64,000 nt of DNA from assembly GCF_011603255.1 (NCBI RefSeq), contig NZ_JAANCM010000001.1, forward strand, positions 186,001 through 250,000, read 5' to 3'. Below, piece after piece: positions 27,034-36,174 of this stretch. How positions within the stretch are numbered: the first letter of the stretch is position 1; each line of letters begins with the position of its first letter. Position numbers and translations under genes: made by a program. Below the pieces are notes generated by a model, which searched no databases, was not told the DNA's origin, and saw nothing but the letters and a program-made list of their open reading frames with translations. The DNA comes from Ferranicluibacter rubi. GTDB taxonomy: Bacteria; Pseudomonadota; Alphaproteobacteria; Rhizobiales; Rhizobiaceae.

Positions 27034-27591
27034 TCATTCCGCCTTGAAGACGTCTCCCCGGGACGTGATCATCACCCAGCTGCCATCGCGCTCCTCGAGC
27101 GTGGCAAGCCGGCTGTTGTCCGGCAAGGGCGAGCCTACCCGGACGATATACATGCCGCTGACATCCTCGATCAGGGCGCGACCGCCGGCGACGTGGACGA
27201 GCTTGAAGGTGATCGATCCGGGCAAGGGCTGGTCGAGCATCGGCTCGGCGGGCTCTCCCGATTTCGCTGCAGGCGCGGGCACGGTTGCGGTGATGAGCCG
27301 ATCGACGGCTGCCTGGGTTTCCGCAGCCAGTGTCTGCGGCGTCTCAGACGGAGAGGCCTCCGGGGCGGACGCCATGCCCGGCGTGCCGATCTTTTCGGGA
27401 AGATCCCGGGTGGCGCCGTTCCAGAGGGCGGGAAGCGCGAATTTCTCCTGATTGAGGAAGGCGTACCACGGGAAGAACATGGCAAGGCCCGCAAGGGCGA
27501 TGCCCGTGCCGACGAGCGCCTTGTCGAAAATGGGCATGCGATCGTTCTGCTTGCGCTGCCTGACGATTTCGTCTGCGTCCATGTCGTTCAT
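27034..27591 (-). CDS. conserved flagellar-operon membrane protein, function unknown
   Basis: I do not recognise a named family. The 185-residue protein has a charged cytoplasmic start, one membrane helix (about 25-46, VGTGIALAGLAMFFPWYAF), a Pro/Ala/Ser-rich spacer (70-125) and a compact C-terminal domain (128-185) containing ALIEDVSGMYIVRVG. That layout (single helix, disordered spacer, small beta domain in the periplasm) resembles inner-membrane adaptors such as GspC or PilP; this is an architectural comparison only. It lies 19 bases downstream of fliI and ends the flgF operon, so a role in export or basal-body assembly is likely. Confidence 0.75.
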   Translation of the reverse strand: MNDMDADEIVRQRKQNDRMPIFDKALVGTGIALAGLAMFFPWYAFLNQEKFALPALWNGATRDLPEKIGTPGMASAPEASPSETPQTLAAETQAAVDRLITATVPAPAAKSGEPAEPMLDQPLPGSITFKLVHVAGGRALIEDVSGMYIVRVGSPLPDNSRLATLEERDGSWVMITSRGDVFKAE

Positions 27592-27610
27592 GCCGGCCTC
27601 CTTCCCGTCG

Positions 27611-29002
27611 TCAGCGCCGCGCCTGCTGTCCGCCCGCTCCGGCCTTCAGCGCATTGGCGAGGTCGGTAAAGGCGTCGAAAGCAGGGCGTTCGCCCGGTGT
27701 CTGCTTCAAGATGTCGTAGATGACCGGCACCTGTTTGATAGCCATGTCGAGGTCGGGATCCGAGCCGGCGCGGTAGCCGCCGATGAGGCGGAGGTCGCGG
27801 GTTTCCTCGTAGCGGTGGATCAGCGACTTCAGCCGCGAGACCAGCATTTCCTGATCCGGCGTCCAGGCCTTGCGCGCGAGACGCGAGACGGAGGACAGCG
27901 GGTTGATCGGGGGATAGCGGCCTTCTTCGGCCAAGCTGCGGTCCATGACGATGTGACCGTCGAGAATACCGCGCGTGGAGTCGGCGATTGGGTCGTTGTG
28001 GTTGTCGCCATCGACGAGGATCGAGATGATCGCCGTGATGGTGCCCGTGCCTTCGGGGCCGGGACCGGCGCGTTCGAGAAGACGGGGCAACTCCGTGAAG
28101 ACGGAGGCGGGATAGCCGCGCGCGATCGGCGGCTCGCCGGACGCCGTCGCCACTTCGCGGATGGCGTGGGCGAAGCGGGTCACGCTGTCGATGATGAGGA
28201 GGACGTTGTCGCCCTGATCTCGGAAATGCTCGGCGATGGTGATGGCCGTCAGCGGCGCCATCTTGCGCAGCATCGGGCTCTCATCGCTGGTGGCGACCAC
28301 GGCGACCGACTTCTTCAGATTGTCGCCGAGCGTGTCCTCGATGAATTCGCGCACTTCGCGGCCACGTTCGCCGACAAGCGCGATGACGACGCGGTCGAAG
28401 GCATCGGCGCGGGCGAGCATGGAGAGAAGCGTCGATTTGCCGACGCCGGAGCCGGCGAAGACGCCGAGACGCTGGCCGAGGCAGAGCGGCGAAAAGATAT
28501 CGACGGCACGAACGCCTGTGCGGAAGCCGTGCTCGACGCGCTGGCGCGTCATGGACGGCGGCGCGGAGGTGGAAATGGCGCGGCGGACGTCGCCCTGCAT
28601 CATCGGCCCGCGGCCATCGATCGGCTCACCGAGCGAATTGATGGTGCGGCCGCACCAGCTGGCGGTCGGGGCGACGCGGAAGGCGCCCTTGCGGATGACC
28701 GTGTCGTGAATGCCGATCGGCTCGCCCGGCTCGATCGGGCAGACGACAACGGTTTCCGGCTCGACCTTGACGACTTCGCCGAGATGGATGCCGGTCGCGC
28801 TCTTGTGGGCGACGAACTCGCCGAGGCGAACATGGCGCGACAGGCCGCTGACGGTGTAGTGACCGGGCGAAATGGTCTGGACATGGCCGCCGGGCGCAAC
28901 GGCATGTTCGGCTTTGGAGTACCGATCGACGAGACCGGCGAGCGCCGACAATGCCGTCGATGCCTGCCGGACGTCGAGCGGCTGGTCGCTGATGACGGTC
29001 AC
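27611..29002 (-). CDS. fliI: flagellum-specific ATPase FliI
   Basis: The 463-residue protein has a Walker A motif at about 183-191 (AGSGVGKST), a Walker B (NVLLIIDSVTRFA) and the export-ATPase feature PPSMTRQRVEHGFRTGVRA. FliI is the hexameric ATPase that energises flagellar export with FliH and FliJ. It overlaps flgF by four bases. Enteric neighbours fliH and fliJ are missing beside it and are proposed here at 15679-16332 and 657-1073. Confidence 0.95.
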   Translation of the reverse strand: MTVISDQPLDVRQASTALSALAGLVDRYSKAEHAVAPGGHVQTISPGHYTVSGLSRHVRLGEFVAHKSATGIHLGEVVKVEPETVVVCPIEPGEPIGIHDTVIRKGAFRVAPTASWCGRTINSLGEPIDGRGPMMQGDVRRAISTSAPPSMTRQRVEHGFRTGVRAVDIFSPLCLGQRLGVFAGSGVGKSTLLSMLARADAFDRVVIALVGERGREVREFIEDTLGDNLKKSVAVVATSDESPMLRKMAPLTAITIAEHFRDQGDNVLLIIDSVTRFAHAIREVATASGEPPIARGYPASVFTELPRLLERAGPGPEGTGTITAIISILVDGDNHNDPIADSTRGILDGHIVMDRSLAEEGRYPPINPLSSVSRLARKAWTPDQEMLVSRLKSLIHRYEETRDLRLIGGYRAGSDPDLDMAIKQVPVIYDILKQTPGERPAFDAFTDLANALKAGAGGQQARR

Positions 29003-29730
29003 TTGCTGCCACCGAGCGTCTTGATCGCCTCATCCAGCGAGGTCTCGCTGTCGCGCAGCAGCGAGGCGATGCTCTCGAAGGCACGCGAGACGGTGATCAG
29101 CTGCGACATCTCCTGAACGGGATTGACGTTGGATTCCTCGACATAGCCCTGCATTACGCCGACGTCCATGCGATCGACGACCGGCTCCGGAGCGGTCGTC
29201 GGGATCACGGAGGAATTGTCGTAGCGACGGAAACCGTTGGCGAAGTTGGCCTCGGAGAGGCCGAGGGCCGCCACCTGGTTGCCGTTCTGGCGAATGGAAC
29301 CGTCGTTGCCGATGACGACCTCGCCAGCATTGGCGTTCAGCTGGATGGGAGCACCGCCCGCGTCGAGAACCGGGTAACCCCGCAGGGTGACGAGATCGCC
29401 GGTTTCGGTCAGGGAGAAACGTCCGTCGCGCGTCAGCGCCGGGCCGGCCGGTGTTTCGATGGACAGCCAGGCATCGCCCTTGATGGCGACATCGAGCGTA
29501 TTGCCCGTATGGGACAGACCGCCCGACGAGGTGTTCAGGAACTCCGCACCCTCGCCGACGAAAGCGACCTTGGTCGGCCGGGTATCGCCGAGTACGGTGT
29601 TGAACTTCACTTCCGTGGCGCGAAAGCCGACGGTGGTGGAGTTGGCGACATTGTCGGCCAGGGTGTTCATGCGCTTTTCAAGCGCAATCTGCGAGGAAAC
29701 GCCGACGTACAGACCGGTTTGCATGCTCAT
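28999..29730 (-). CDS. flgF: proximal rod protein FlgF
   Basis: A 243-residue protein with the bb-rod motif LADNVANSTTVGFRATEV and the C-terminal NPVQEMSQLITVSRAFESI. FlgF is a rod protein of the same fold as FlgG. It overlaps both neighbours (fliI and the DUF1217 gene) by four bases, so this operon is translated in a coupled series. Confidence 0.93.
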   Translation of the reverse strand: MSMQTGLYVGVSSQIALEKRMNTLADNVANSTTVGFRATEVKFNTVLGDTRPTKVAFVGEGAEFLNTSSGGLSHTGNTLDVAIKGDAWLSIETPAGPALTRDGRFSLTETGDLVTLRGYPVLDAGGAPIQLNANAGEVVIGNDGSIRQNGNQVAALGLSEANFANGFRRYDNSSVIPTTAPEPVVDRMDVGVMQGYVEESNVNPVQEMSQLITVSRAFESIASLLRDSETSLDEAIKTLGGSK

Positions 29731-30506
29731 CGACCTCCGAGCTTCAAAGTGTTGATGGACAGGAGCAGATCGGACGAAATGCCGAAGCCGCTCTGCGTGC
29801 CGAAAAGGGCCAGGGGATCGTAATTGCTCGTGGCATGGTCCAGCTCCCAGAGCGCCGTGAAGCGCTCCATCAGCTTCGACATCTTCTGCGGATCCTGCAG
29901 ATCCTTGAGGTCGATCGCCTTGGAGACGGCGTCGGCCTGCTTGTCGATATCGGCGGCGGCAAAGGCGTCGGGGACCTGCATGATCGTGCGCACGACCTGC
30001 GCCAGCGCCTCGTCGGCCAGGAGGCCGAAGGCATTGGTGACGCCGGGCGCCATGCGTTCGAAATAGAGGGCCAAGCGAACGCCGGCATTATCCTCGCCCG
30101 CATCCTGCTCCAGCGTCTGGCGCGCATATTTCTCCGTCACACCCTTGCGGGCCTTGTCGGAGGCGGTGGCGGCCGCGCCGTCCGCGGCGAAGTTCAGCGA
30201 CTTCACGAGATCGGTGTAGCGGCTGTCGGAAAGCTTGTTGGCGAAGGCATCGTCACTGGCAACACCTTCGGTCAGCACCTTGCGCATGAAGGCCTTGGCA
30301 TAGCCCATGTCTTCGAGGCCATGGGCCTTCATGGCATAATCGTAAAGGCGCGGATCGGCGAAGAAGTCGTCGATCGATTTCACATTACCGATATGGGCGA
30401 GATAATATTCGGTTTCCCGCGCTACGTCGGGCTTCTCCGTGACGCGCTTCAGCGACGTCGTCAGGTCGGCCGTTATCTGCCTGTAGCTGGTGAAGGTGGT
30501 GGTCAC
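29727..30506 (-). CDS. DUF1217 family flagellar-locus protein
   Basis: About 259 residues from a GTG at 30506 (GGGGA nine bases upstream); the longer frame reaches into the divergent promoter and is rejected. The sequence is helical, without signal peptide or membrane segment, with repeated modules such as TEYYLAHIGNVKSIDDFFAD and ARKGVTEKYARQTLEQDAGE and ending LLLSINTLKLGGR. It fits DUF1217, a family of rhizobial and related flagellar loci with no known biochemical role. As first gene of the operon with flgF and fliI it may be a rod-associated or secreted structural factor (inference). Confidence 0.8.
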   Translation of the reverse strand: MTTTFTSYRQITADLTTSLKRVTEKPDVARETEYYLAHIGNVKSIDDFFADPRLYDYAMKAHGLEDMGYAKAFMRKVLTEGVASDDAFANKLSDSRYTDLVKSLNFAADGAAATASDKARKGVTEKYARQTLEQDAGEDNAGVRLALYFERMAPGVTNAFGLLADEALAQVVRTIMQVPDAFAAADIDKQADAVSKAIDLKDLQDPQKMSKLMERFTALWELDHATSNYDPLALFGTQSGFGISSDLLLSINTLKLGGR

Positions 30507-30563
30507 GGCATGTCCCCGAAGGCGAAGCGCACGGCTTGGGGCCGGCTTCTGTTCACCGCCAAG

Positions 30564-30584
30564 CTGAACCATGCTCCTTGCGCG
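30564..30584 (-). promoter_or_regulatory. putative Rem-type promoter element of the flgF operon
   Basis: Minus strand CGCGCAAG, 8 bases, TTCAG. The upstream part CGACAGGTTCGCGCAAG matches the flgE and fliF copies well, but the -10-like box departs from CCTAG. It lies 58 bases before the GTG start and 36 bases from the divergent motA element. Confidence 0.4.
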
Positions 30585-30619
30585 AACCTGTCGAACTTTC
30601 CGCGGGTTGCAACCAGCCT

Positions 30620-30640
30620 CACGCAAGCATCGGACCCTAG
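30620..30640 (+). promoter_or_regulatory. putative Rem-type promoter element of motA
   Basis: Plus strand CACGCAAG, 8 bases, CCTAG, ending 40 bases before motA. It is the only plus-strand member of the set and faces away from the flgF-operon element. Confidence 0.6.
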
Positions 30641-30679
30641 GGATGGACCCCACAATCCACCACTGCGGCAGGTAGAGAC

Positions 30680-31558
30680 ATGAACATCATCATCGGACTC
30701 GTCATGACAATGGGCTGTATTCTCGGCGGCTTCATTGCGATGGGCGGGCACATGGCCGTTCTCAACCAGCCGTTCGAGCTCGTGATCATCGGCGGCGCCG
30801 GCATCGGCGGCTTCATCATGGGCAACTCCATGAAGACGGTGAAGGACGCCGGCAAGGCGCTCGTGGAAGCCTTCAAGCACAAGGTACCCAAGCAGCGCGA
30901 ATATCTCGATACGCTCGGCGTGCTTTACAGCCTCATGCGCGACCTGCGCACCAAGTCGCGCAACGAGATCGAAAGCCACATCGACAACCCGGACGAATCC
31001 GCGATCTTCCAGTCGGCACCGACCGTTCTGAAGAACAAGGACCTGACGGCCTTCATCTGCGACTACGTCCGCCTCATCATCATCGGCAATGCCCGCAGCC
31101 ACGAGATCGAGGCGCTGATGGACGAGGAAATCAACACCATCACCCACGACAAGATGCATTCGTACAATTCGCTGGCAACGATGGGCGACGCCTTCCCCGC
31201 CATCGGCATCGTCGCGGCCGTTCTCGGCGTCATCAAGGCCATGGGCGCCATCACCGAGAGCCCGGAAGTTCTCGGCGGCAAGATCGCGGCCGCCCTCGTC
31301 GGCACCATGCTCGGCATCTTCCTGTCCTACTGCATCGTCAGCCCGCTGATCGCCAACGTCAAGCATGTGCGCGAAAAGCAGAACCGCCTCTACATTATCG
31401 TCAAGCAGACGCTCCTCGCCTACATGAACGGCTCCGTGCCGCAGGTGGCGCTCGAATACGGCCGCAAGACGATTTCCTCCTACGAGCGTCCGTCGATCGA
31501 CGCGGTCGAGCAGGAAATGATGAACCCCGGCGGTGGCGGCGAGAGCAAGGCGGCCTGA
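30680..31558 (+). CDS. motA: flagellar stator protein MotA
   Basis: The 292-residue protein has four membrane segments (about 1-20, 33-50, 170-190, 203-225), the cytoplasmic loop with conserved charged residues, and the MotA signature [19 protein letters not shown]. With MotB (14504-15682) it forms the proton-driven stator. It starts the operon motA-fliM-fliN-fliG, so rotor and stator genes are co-expressed. The fliM start follows four bases after its stop. Confidence 0.95.
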   Translation: MNIIIGLVMTMGCILGGFIAMGGHMAVLNQPFELVIIGGAGIGGFIMGNSMKTVKDAGKALVEAFKHKVPKQREYLDTLGVLYSLMRDLRTKSRNEIESHIDNPDESAIFQSAPTVLKNKDLTAFICDYVRLIIIGNARSHEIEALMDEEINTITHDKMHSYNSLATMGDAFPAIGIVAAVLGVIKAMGAITESPEVLGGKIAAALVGTMLGIFLSYCIVSPLIANVKHVREKQNRLYIIVKQTLLAYMNGSVPQVALEYGRKTISSYERPSIDAVEQEMMNPGGGGESKAA

Positions 31559-31561
31559 TCC

Positions 31562-32500
31562 ATGACCAGCGAGAACATCTACTCCTTCGATCGCAGACTG
31601 CTGGCGCGCATGACCGGCGCGCTCGGCGACGACAAGACCATCGGCAAGATCTGCGCCGATCTCGGCCAGGTCTTCGGCGAGTTCCTGCCGGATCTGCTGC
31701 AAAGCGAAACCGGGCTCGACCTGACCATCGGCTATGCCGGGTTCGACACGGGCCTGAAGAGCGCGCTGATCCGCAAGCTCGGCGACGGGGTGGCACTCTC
31801 GGATTGTCTGTTGCGCAACTGGTGCAGCGACTTCACCATCAGCTGCGATAGCCCGGCCATCATCACCATGATGGAAATGCTGCTGGGTTCGCCGGCCGAG
31901 TCCATCGAGGAGCCGAAGCCGCGCAACCTGTCGGGCATCGAGCTCGACGTGGCGGCCATCGTCTTCGAAAAGGTCGCGGGCGTTCTGAAATCCGCGGTGA
32001 ATGCAGCAGGCGGCTTCGAGCCGATCGTCGGCAAGGCCTATAATGCCGAGAGCCGGCCGGCGCCCGACAAGGATGCCGAGGACGTTTACGCGGCCTGCGT
32101 GAACATCACCCTTGGCGTCGGGCCCGTCCTGTCCACATTCTCGATCCTCGTGCCGCAGCAGACACTGCTGAAAACCACGATCGTGTTTCCCAAGGGCATC
32201 GGACAGGCGCGCCGCCAGAAGACGGCCTGGGCCGAACAGGTCGAGCAACAGGTTCGCCGCTCCATGGTCGAGCTGCAGGCGCATATCAAGCTCGAGGAAC
32301 TGACCCTCGCCGCGATCACGCAGCTCAAGCCCGGCGACGTCATCCCCTTCCACGACCCGAAGGACGTCCGCGTCGATGTGAAGGCGAACGGTCGCGATCT
32401 CTATGTCTGCGAATTCGGACGCTCGGGCGCCCGCTATACCGTGCGGGTCAAGGACACGTACGGCACGGAAGACGAACTTCTTCAGCATCTCACGCGCTAA
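31562..32500 (+). CDS. fliM: flagellar motor switch protein FliM
   Basis: A 312-residue protein following motA. It has a FliM-like middle domain (about 50-190) and a C-terminal SpoA/FliN-like domain (PGDVIPFHDPKDVRVDVKA). The N-terminal CheY-binding motif of enterics (LSQxEIDALL) is not visible; the start MTSENIYSFDRRLLARMTGA is different, as is usual in rhizobia. FliM couples CheY binding to switching of rotation or, in rhizobia, of speed. Position between motA and fliN supports the call. Confidence 0.85.
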   Translation: MTSENIYSFDRRLLARMTGALGDDKTIGKICADLGQVFGEFLPDLLQSETGLDLTIGYAGFDTGLKSALIRKLGDGVALSDCLLRNWCSDFTISCDSPAIITMMEMLLGSPAESIEEPKPRNLSGIELDVAAIVFEKVAGVLKSAVNAAGGFEPIVGKAYNAESRPAPDKDAEDVYAACVNITLGVGPVLSTFSILVPQQTLLKTTIVFPKGIGQARRQKTAWAEQVEQQVRRSMVELQAHIKLEELTLAAITQLKPGDVIPFHDPKDVRVDVKANGRDLYVCEFGRSGARYTVRVKDTYGTEDELLQHLTR

Positions 32501-32560
32501 TCCACGGGTCCCCCACGCCACGACAGGCTTGGGGCAAGTTTCAACTGGAATACTCTCGAC

Positions 32561-33139
32561 ATGGCACCCAAGACAGCACCACTGACAGAAGACCAGAGCG
32601 CGGTCACCGGCGATGCCGAGCTCGATCAGGCTATCGACGATCTGCGCGGCGTCCTGAAAACGGATGCCGAGGGCGGCATTGCGGAGACGGACTTCGACAT
32701 GGACTTCGGCGCGGCCCCGGCGGCGGCTCCCGACTTCATGAGCGATTTCGGCGCGATCGGCGACGACGACGACCCGTTTGCCGGCAGCTTTGCCGAGCCT
32801 GCGCCAAGTGCCGCGACGGCCTTTGGCGACACCTCGTTCGACGACAGCTTCGCAACGCCTTCGGCAACGGCCGGCGCCACGATGCATGGCAATCTCGATC
32901 TGATCATGGACATCCCGATCGATGTGCAGATCGTGCTCGGATCCAGCCGGATGCAGGTTTCCGGCCTGATGGGTCTGACGGAGGGCGCGACGATCGCTCT
33001 CGACCGCAAGATCGGCGAGCCGGTCGAGATCATGGTCAACGGCCGGGTCATCGGCCGCGGCGAGATCACGGTTCTCGAGGACGACGATACCCGGTTCGGC
33101 GTCAGGCTGATCGAGGTCAACAGCGGAAAGAAGGCCTGA
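32561..33139 (+). CDS. fliN: flagellar motor switch protein FliN
   Basis: The 192-residue product has an acidic, Ala/Asp/Phe-rich N-terminal half (1-105, repeated DFG/DDS-type clusters) and the FliN domain (110-190: [20 protein letters not shown], then [20 protein letters not shown]). FliN is part of the C-ring and binding platform for FliH. The N-terminal extension is longer than in enterics (FliN about 137 residues). It lies 60 bases downstream of fliM. Confidence 0.93.
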   Translation: MAPKTAPLTEDQSAVTGDAELDQAIDDLRGVLKTDAEGGIAETDFDMDFGAAPAAAPDFMSDFGAIGDDDDPFAGSFAEPAPSAATAFGDTSFDDSFATPSATAGATMHGNLDLIMDIPIDVQIVLGSSRMQVSGLMGLTEGATIALDRKIGEPVEIMVNGRVIGRGEITVLEDDDTRFGVRLIEVNSGKKA

Positions 33140-33298
33140 GGGCCGGATGAGACTGAAGAAAGGCGGTCATGATGGCCGGCTTTCACATCCCGCAAGGGCA
33201 CTGCATTCCTTCCGGGCCATCACGGCCTGGAGACAACCGCAGCAGATGAAAAGCGTTTCGGCGGCGTGACCGAGAGCGACGCCGCACAGGAAGGATCC

Positions 33299-34330
33299 AT
33301 GATGGATTACGACGATTTCGAAGCATCGGCGCTGACGCGCCCCCTGACCCAGATGGACAAGGCTGCGGCCGTGCTGTTGAGCATGGGCAAGCCGATTGCC
33401 GGGAAATTGTTGAAATTCTTCACGCAGAGCGAGTTGCAAGGCATCATCGCCTCCGCGCAGACGCTGCGATCCATCGAGCCGCACGAGCTCGAAATCCTCG
33501 TCAACGAATTCGAAGACCTGTTCACCGAAGGTGCAGGCCTGATGGACAATGCCAAGGCGATCGAGGCCATCCTCGAAGAGGGCCTGACACCCGACGAGGT
33601 CGATGGTCTTCTCGGTCGCCGCACGGCGTTCCAATCCTACGAGACCAGCATCTGGGACCGGCTGCAGGATGCCGATCCGGTCTTCGTCTCGCAGCATCTT
33701 TCCAAAGAACATCCCCAGACGATCGCCTACATCCTGTCGATGATGCCCTCCACCTTCGGCGCCAAGGTGCTGCTGCAGCTGCCGGAAGCCGGACGTGCCG
33801 ACATTATCAACCGAACCGTCAACATGAAGAACGTGGCGCCGAAGGCAGCTGCGATCATCGAGACGCGCGTCATCGAACTGCTGCGCCAGATGGATTCCGA
33901 GCGCAACTCGGCCGGTTCGGTCAAGATCGCCGAAGTCATGAACGAGATGGAGAAGAGCGACGTCGACACGCTGCTCGCCTCGCTCGAATCGATCAGCACG
34001 GATTCGGTCAAGAAGGTCCGGCCGAAGATCTTCCTGTTCGACGACATCCTGCTTATGCCGCAGAAGAGCCGCGTGGCTCTGTTCAACGATATCGCCGGCG
34101 ACATCATCACCATGGCACTCCGCGGTTCGAGCATGGAGATGCGCGAAAGCGTGCTCGCCTCGATCGGCGCCCGCCAGCGCCGCATGATCGAGTCGGATCT
34201 GAGTTCGGGCGACGCCGGGATCAATCCGCGCGACATCGCGGTTGCGCGCCGCTCCGTCACGCAGGAAGCCATTCGCCTGGCCGCCAGCGGCCAGATCGAA
34301 CTGAAGCCGAAGGAAGCCGTTGCCGCTTAA
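33299..34330 (+). CDS. fliG: flagellar motor switch protein FliG
   Basis: About 343 residues from tandem ATGs at 33299 and 33302 with AGGA just upstream; a GTG 33 bases earlier is also in frame. It shows FliG middle-domain features (EHPQTIAYILSMMPSTFGAK, the EHPQ motif) and the C-terminal torque helix region (KVRPKIFLFDDILLM). FliG links MS-ring to C-ring and contacts MotA. It is the last gene of the motA operon and is followed by a hairpin terminator at 34353-34387. Confidence 0.95.
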   Translation: MMDYDDFEASALTRPLTQMDKAAAVLLSMGKPIAGKLLKFFTQSELQGIIASAQTLRSIEPHELEILVNEFEDLFTEGAGLMDNAKAIEAILEEGLTPDEVDGLLGRRTAFQSYETSIWDRLQDADPVFVSQHLSKEHPQTIAYILSMMPSTFGAKVLLQLPEAGRADIINRTVNMKNVAPKAAAIIETRVIELLRQMDSERNSAGSVKIAEVMNEMEKSDVDTLLASLESISTDSVKKVRPKIFLFDDILLMPQKSRVALFNDIAGDIITMALRGSSMEMRESVLASIGARQRRMIESDLSSGDAGINPRDIAVARRSVTQEAIRLAASGQIELKPKEAVAA

Positions 34331-34352
34331 ACTGGTCGACCCCGAGATCTCC

Positions 34353-34387
34353 AAAGCCCGCCTGCAACATGCGTTGCGGCGGGCTTT
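34353..34387 (+). terminator. hairpin terminator after fliG
   Basis: AAAGCCCGCC pairs with GGCGGGCTTT, extended by an inner GCAAC/GTTGC stem with one bulged base. It starts 22 bases after the fliG stop, so flhB probably has its own promoter within 34388-34561. Confidence 0.7.
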
Positions 34388-34561
34388 CGCATTTCGGAAC
34401 GCGCTGCCTCCCGAAAGGCCGGCTGGACCGACCTTTGGAAGACGGGGAAAGACGAGGCTCTTGCCAGACGGTGCCCGTCAGCCCACAACATCGGCGACAA
34501 AGCCAGCCGGCACGAGATGATCGGTCCCGGCACAGGCGCGATATCGTGAAGGGCCGTTTTC

Positions 34562-35644
34562 ATGTCGGACGATCAGGATAAAGACAGCAAAACCGAATTG
34601 CCGTCCGAGAAAAAGATCAACGATGCCCTCGAGAAGGGAAACGTGCCGTTTTCCCGCGAGGTCACGATGTTCGCCTCGACGCTCGCCATCTACATCTATG
34701 TGGTCTTCTTTTTGCCGGACGGGTTCCGCAGCATGGCCGAAGCGCTGAAGGATGTGTTCGAGCAGCCGGACGCCTGGCGAATCACCACGTCGAACGACGC
34801 GTCCGCCCTGATATCGAAGCTCCTCTGGGCCTCCGGCGCGCTGGTCGTGCCGGTGTTCGTGCTGATGATCGCGTTCGGTGTGGGATCGTCGATCCTGCAG
34901 AACCTGCCGAGCCCCGTCTTCGACCGAATCGCCCCGAAACTGAACCGGATCTCGCCGATTGCCGGGGTGGGCCGGATCTACAGCCTGCCCGGCCTCGTGG
35001 AGTTCGCGAAATCCTTCTTCAAGATCGCCGTCATCTCCGGCATCGTCGCGCTGACACTCTGGGACGATTTCTACGCGACGCTCGACGCGATGTTCTCGGA
35101 CCCGATCACGATCTTCGAGATCATGGGCCGCGACTTCAACAAGATCATGAACGTCGTCCTCTTTTCGACGGCGGCGATCGCCATCGCCGACTTTTTCTGG
35201 ACGCGGCATCACTGGCACAGCGAGCTGCGCATGACGAAGCAGGAGGTGAAGGAGGAAATGAAGCAGACGCAGGGCGATCCTATTGTAAAGGCTCGCTTAC
35301 GCTCCATCGCACGCGACCGTGCGCGGCGTCGAATGATTTCCTCCGTTCCGCGCGCAACGCTGGTGATTGCGAACCCAACCCACTTTGCCGTGGCGCTACG
35401 CTATGTCCGGGAAGAAGGGGACGCTCCGGTCGTGGTTGCCAAGGGGCAGGACCTCGTGGCGCTGCGCATTCGCGCCCTTGCGGAGGAAAACAACATCCCC
35501 GTCTTCGAGGACCCGCCCCTCGCACGCTCAATGTTTGCGCAAGTCTCGGTGGATAGTGTCATTCCACCGGTGTTTTACAAGGCGGTCGCCGAACTCATCC
35601 ACCGGGTCTACGCAACGAAATCGAACCCGACACGGATGAACTGA
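34562..35644 (+). CDS. flhB: flagellar export switch protein FlhB
   Basis: The 360-residue protein has a charged N-terminus ([20 protein letters not shown]), four membrane segments and a cytoplasmic autocleavage domain with NPTH at residues 271-274 ([14 protein letters not shown]). FlhB autocleavage between Asn and Pro changes export specificity from hook to filament substrates, with FliK as ruler. It is six bases upstream of a small conserved gene of unknown role. Confidence 0.96.
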   Translation: MSDDQDKDSKTELPSEKKINDALEKGNVPFSREVTMFASTLAIYIYVVFFLPDGFRSMAEALKDVFEQPDAWRITTSNDASALISKLLWASGALVVPVFVLMIAFGVGSSILQNLPSPVFDRIAPKLNRISPIAGVGRIYSLPGLVEFAKSFFKIAVISGIVALTLWDDFYATLDAMFSDPITIFEIMGRDFNKIMNVVLFSTAAIAIADFFWTRHHWHSELRMTKQEVKEEMKQTQGDPIVKARLRSIARDRARRRMISSVPRATLVIANPTHFAVALRYVREEGDAPVVVAKGQDLVALRIRALAEENNIPVFEDPPLARSMFAQVSVDSVIPPVFYKAVAELIHRVYATKSNPTRMN

Positions 35645-35649
35645 TTGCG

Positions 35650-36090
35650 ATGAAAAAATGCGAATATTCCGAACAGCGCGAAAAGATCGTTGCGGATGCC
35701 ATCCGTCCGGTCGCGACCGAACTTCGTCTCATCGATGCCGCCGACTTCATTGCGCTCCTGCGCTATGAATCGCACGGCAGCCTCGCCGACCTGGTATCGT
35801 CGGCGGCCGAGCTCTACTTCGTTCCGGGTACCGTCAATTTCGGCATTGGCGGCAATTACATGCTCGATTGGAATCGCAATCCGGAAATCGTGCTCGATCT
35901 CGAACTGAAGCCCGATGGCGTCACCGTCTATGCGCAACTCGCGCTGCGCGACAACTCGGCCGCCATCGAGATCAACCATATCGCCTTCAAGAAGCCGTCC
36001 GTCGATCCGGAAGAGAACACGGCGTTCCTCGCCCGTAGCCTGGACGCGGCCAAGTTCATCAAATCCTATCCCACGGCGATGGCCAGCTAG
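35650..36090 (+). CDS. conserved protein of unknown function downstream of flhB
   Basis: I do not recognise the family. The 146-residue protein is soluble and mixed alpha/beta, with a helical N-terminal part (QREKIVADAIRPVATELRL) and a central part TVNFGIGGNYMLDWNRNPEI, then strands (DGVTVYAQLALRDNSAAIEI). No signal peptide, membrane helix or catalytic motif is visible. It follows flhB by six bases and is therefore co-transcribed and probably co-translated. Similar genes occupy this place between flhB and visR in other rhizobia, as far as I recall. Confidence 0.75.
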   Translation: MKKCEYSEQREKIVADAIRPVATELRLIDAADFIALLRYESHGSLADLVSSAAELYFVPGTVNFGIGGNYMLDWNRNPEIVLDLELKPDGVTVYAQLALRDNSAAIEINHIAFKKPSVDPEENTAFLARSLDAAKFIKSYPTAMAS

Positions 36091-36117
36091 AGCTGTTTTT
36101 TTGCCGCATTGTCCGAC

Positions 36118-36139
36118 GCCGAAGCGATCCCGCTTCGGC
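36118..36139. terminator. hairpin between convergent genes
   Basis: GCCGAAGCG (36118-36126) and CGCTTCGGC (36131-36139) form a perfect nine-base-pair stem with a four-base loop, 28 bases after the stop of the 35650-36090 gene and 36 bases from the visR stop. No T-run; a short T-run (36096-36102) precedes it. It may serve both directions. Confidence 0.45.
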
Positions 36140-36174
36140 TGGAAATGCTCTAAAAGCGGGCCGGAACCGGCAGT

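Noticed and set aside
27452-29116. 554-codon plus-strand frame opposite fliI
   Set aside because: FliI on the other strand has Walker motifs and full family length.
30503-32887. 794-codon minus-strand frame opposite motA and fliM
   Set aside because: Antisense shadow of two recognised genes, no family features.
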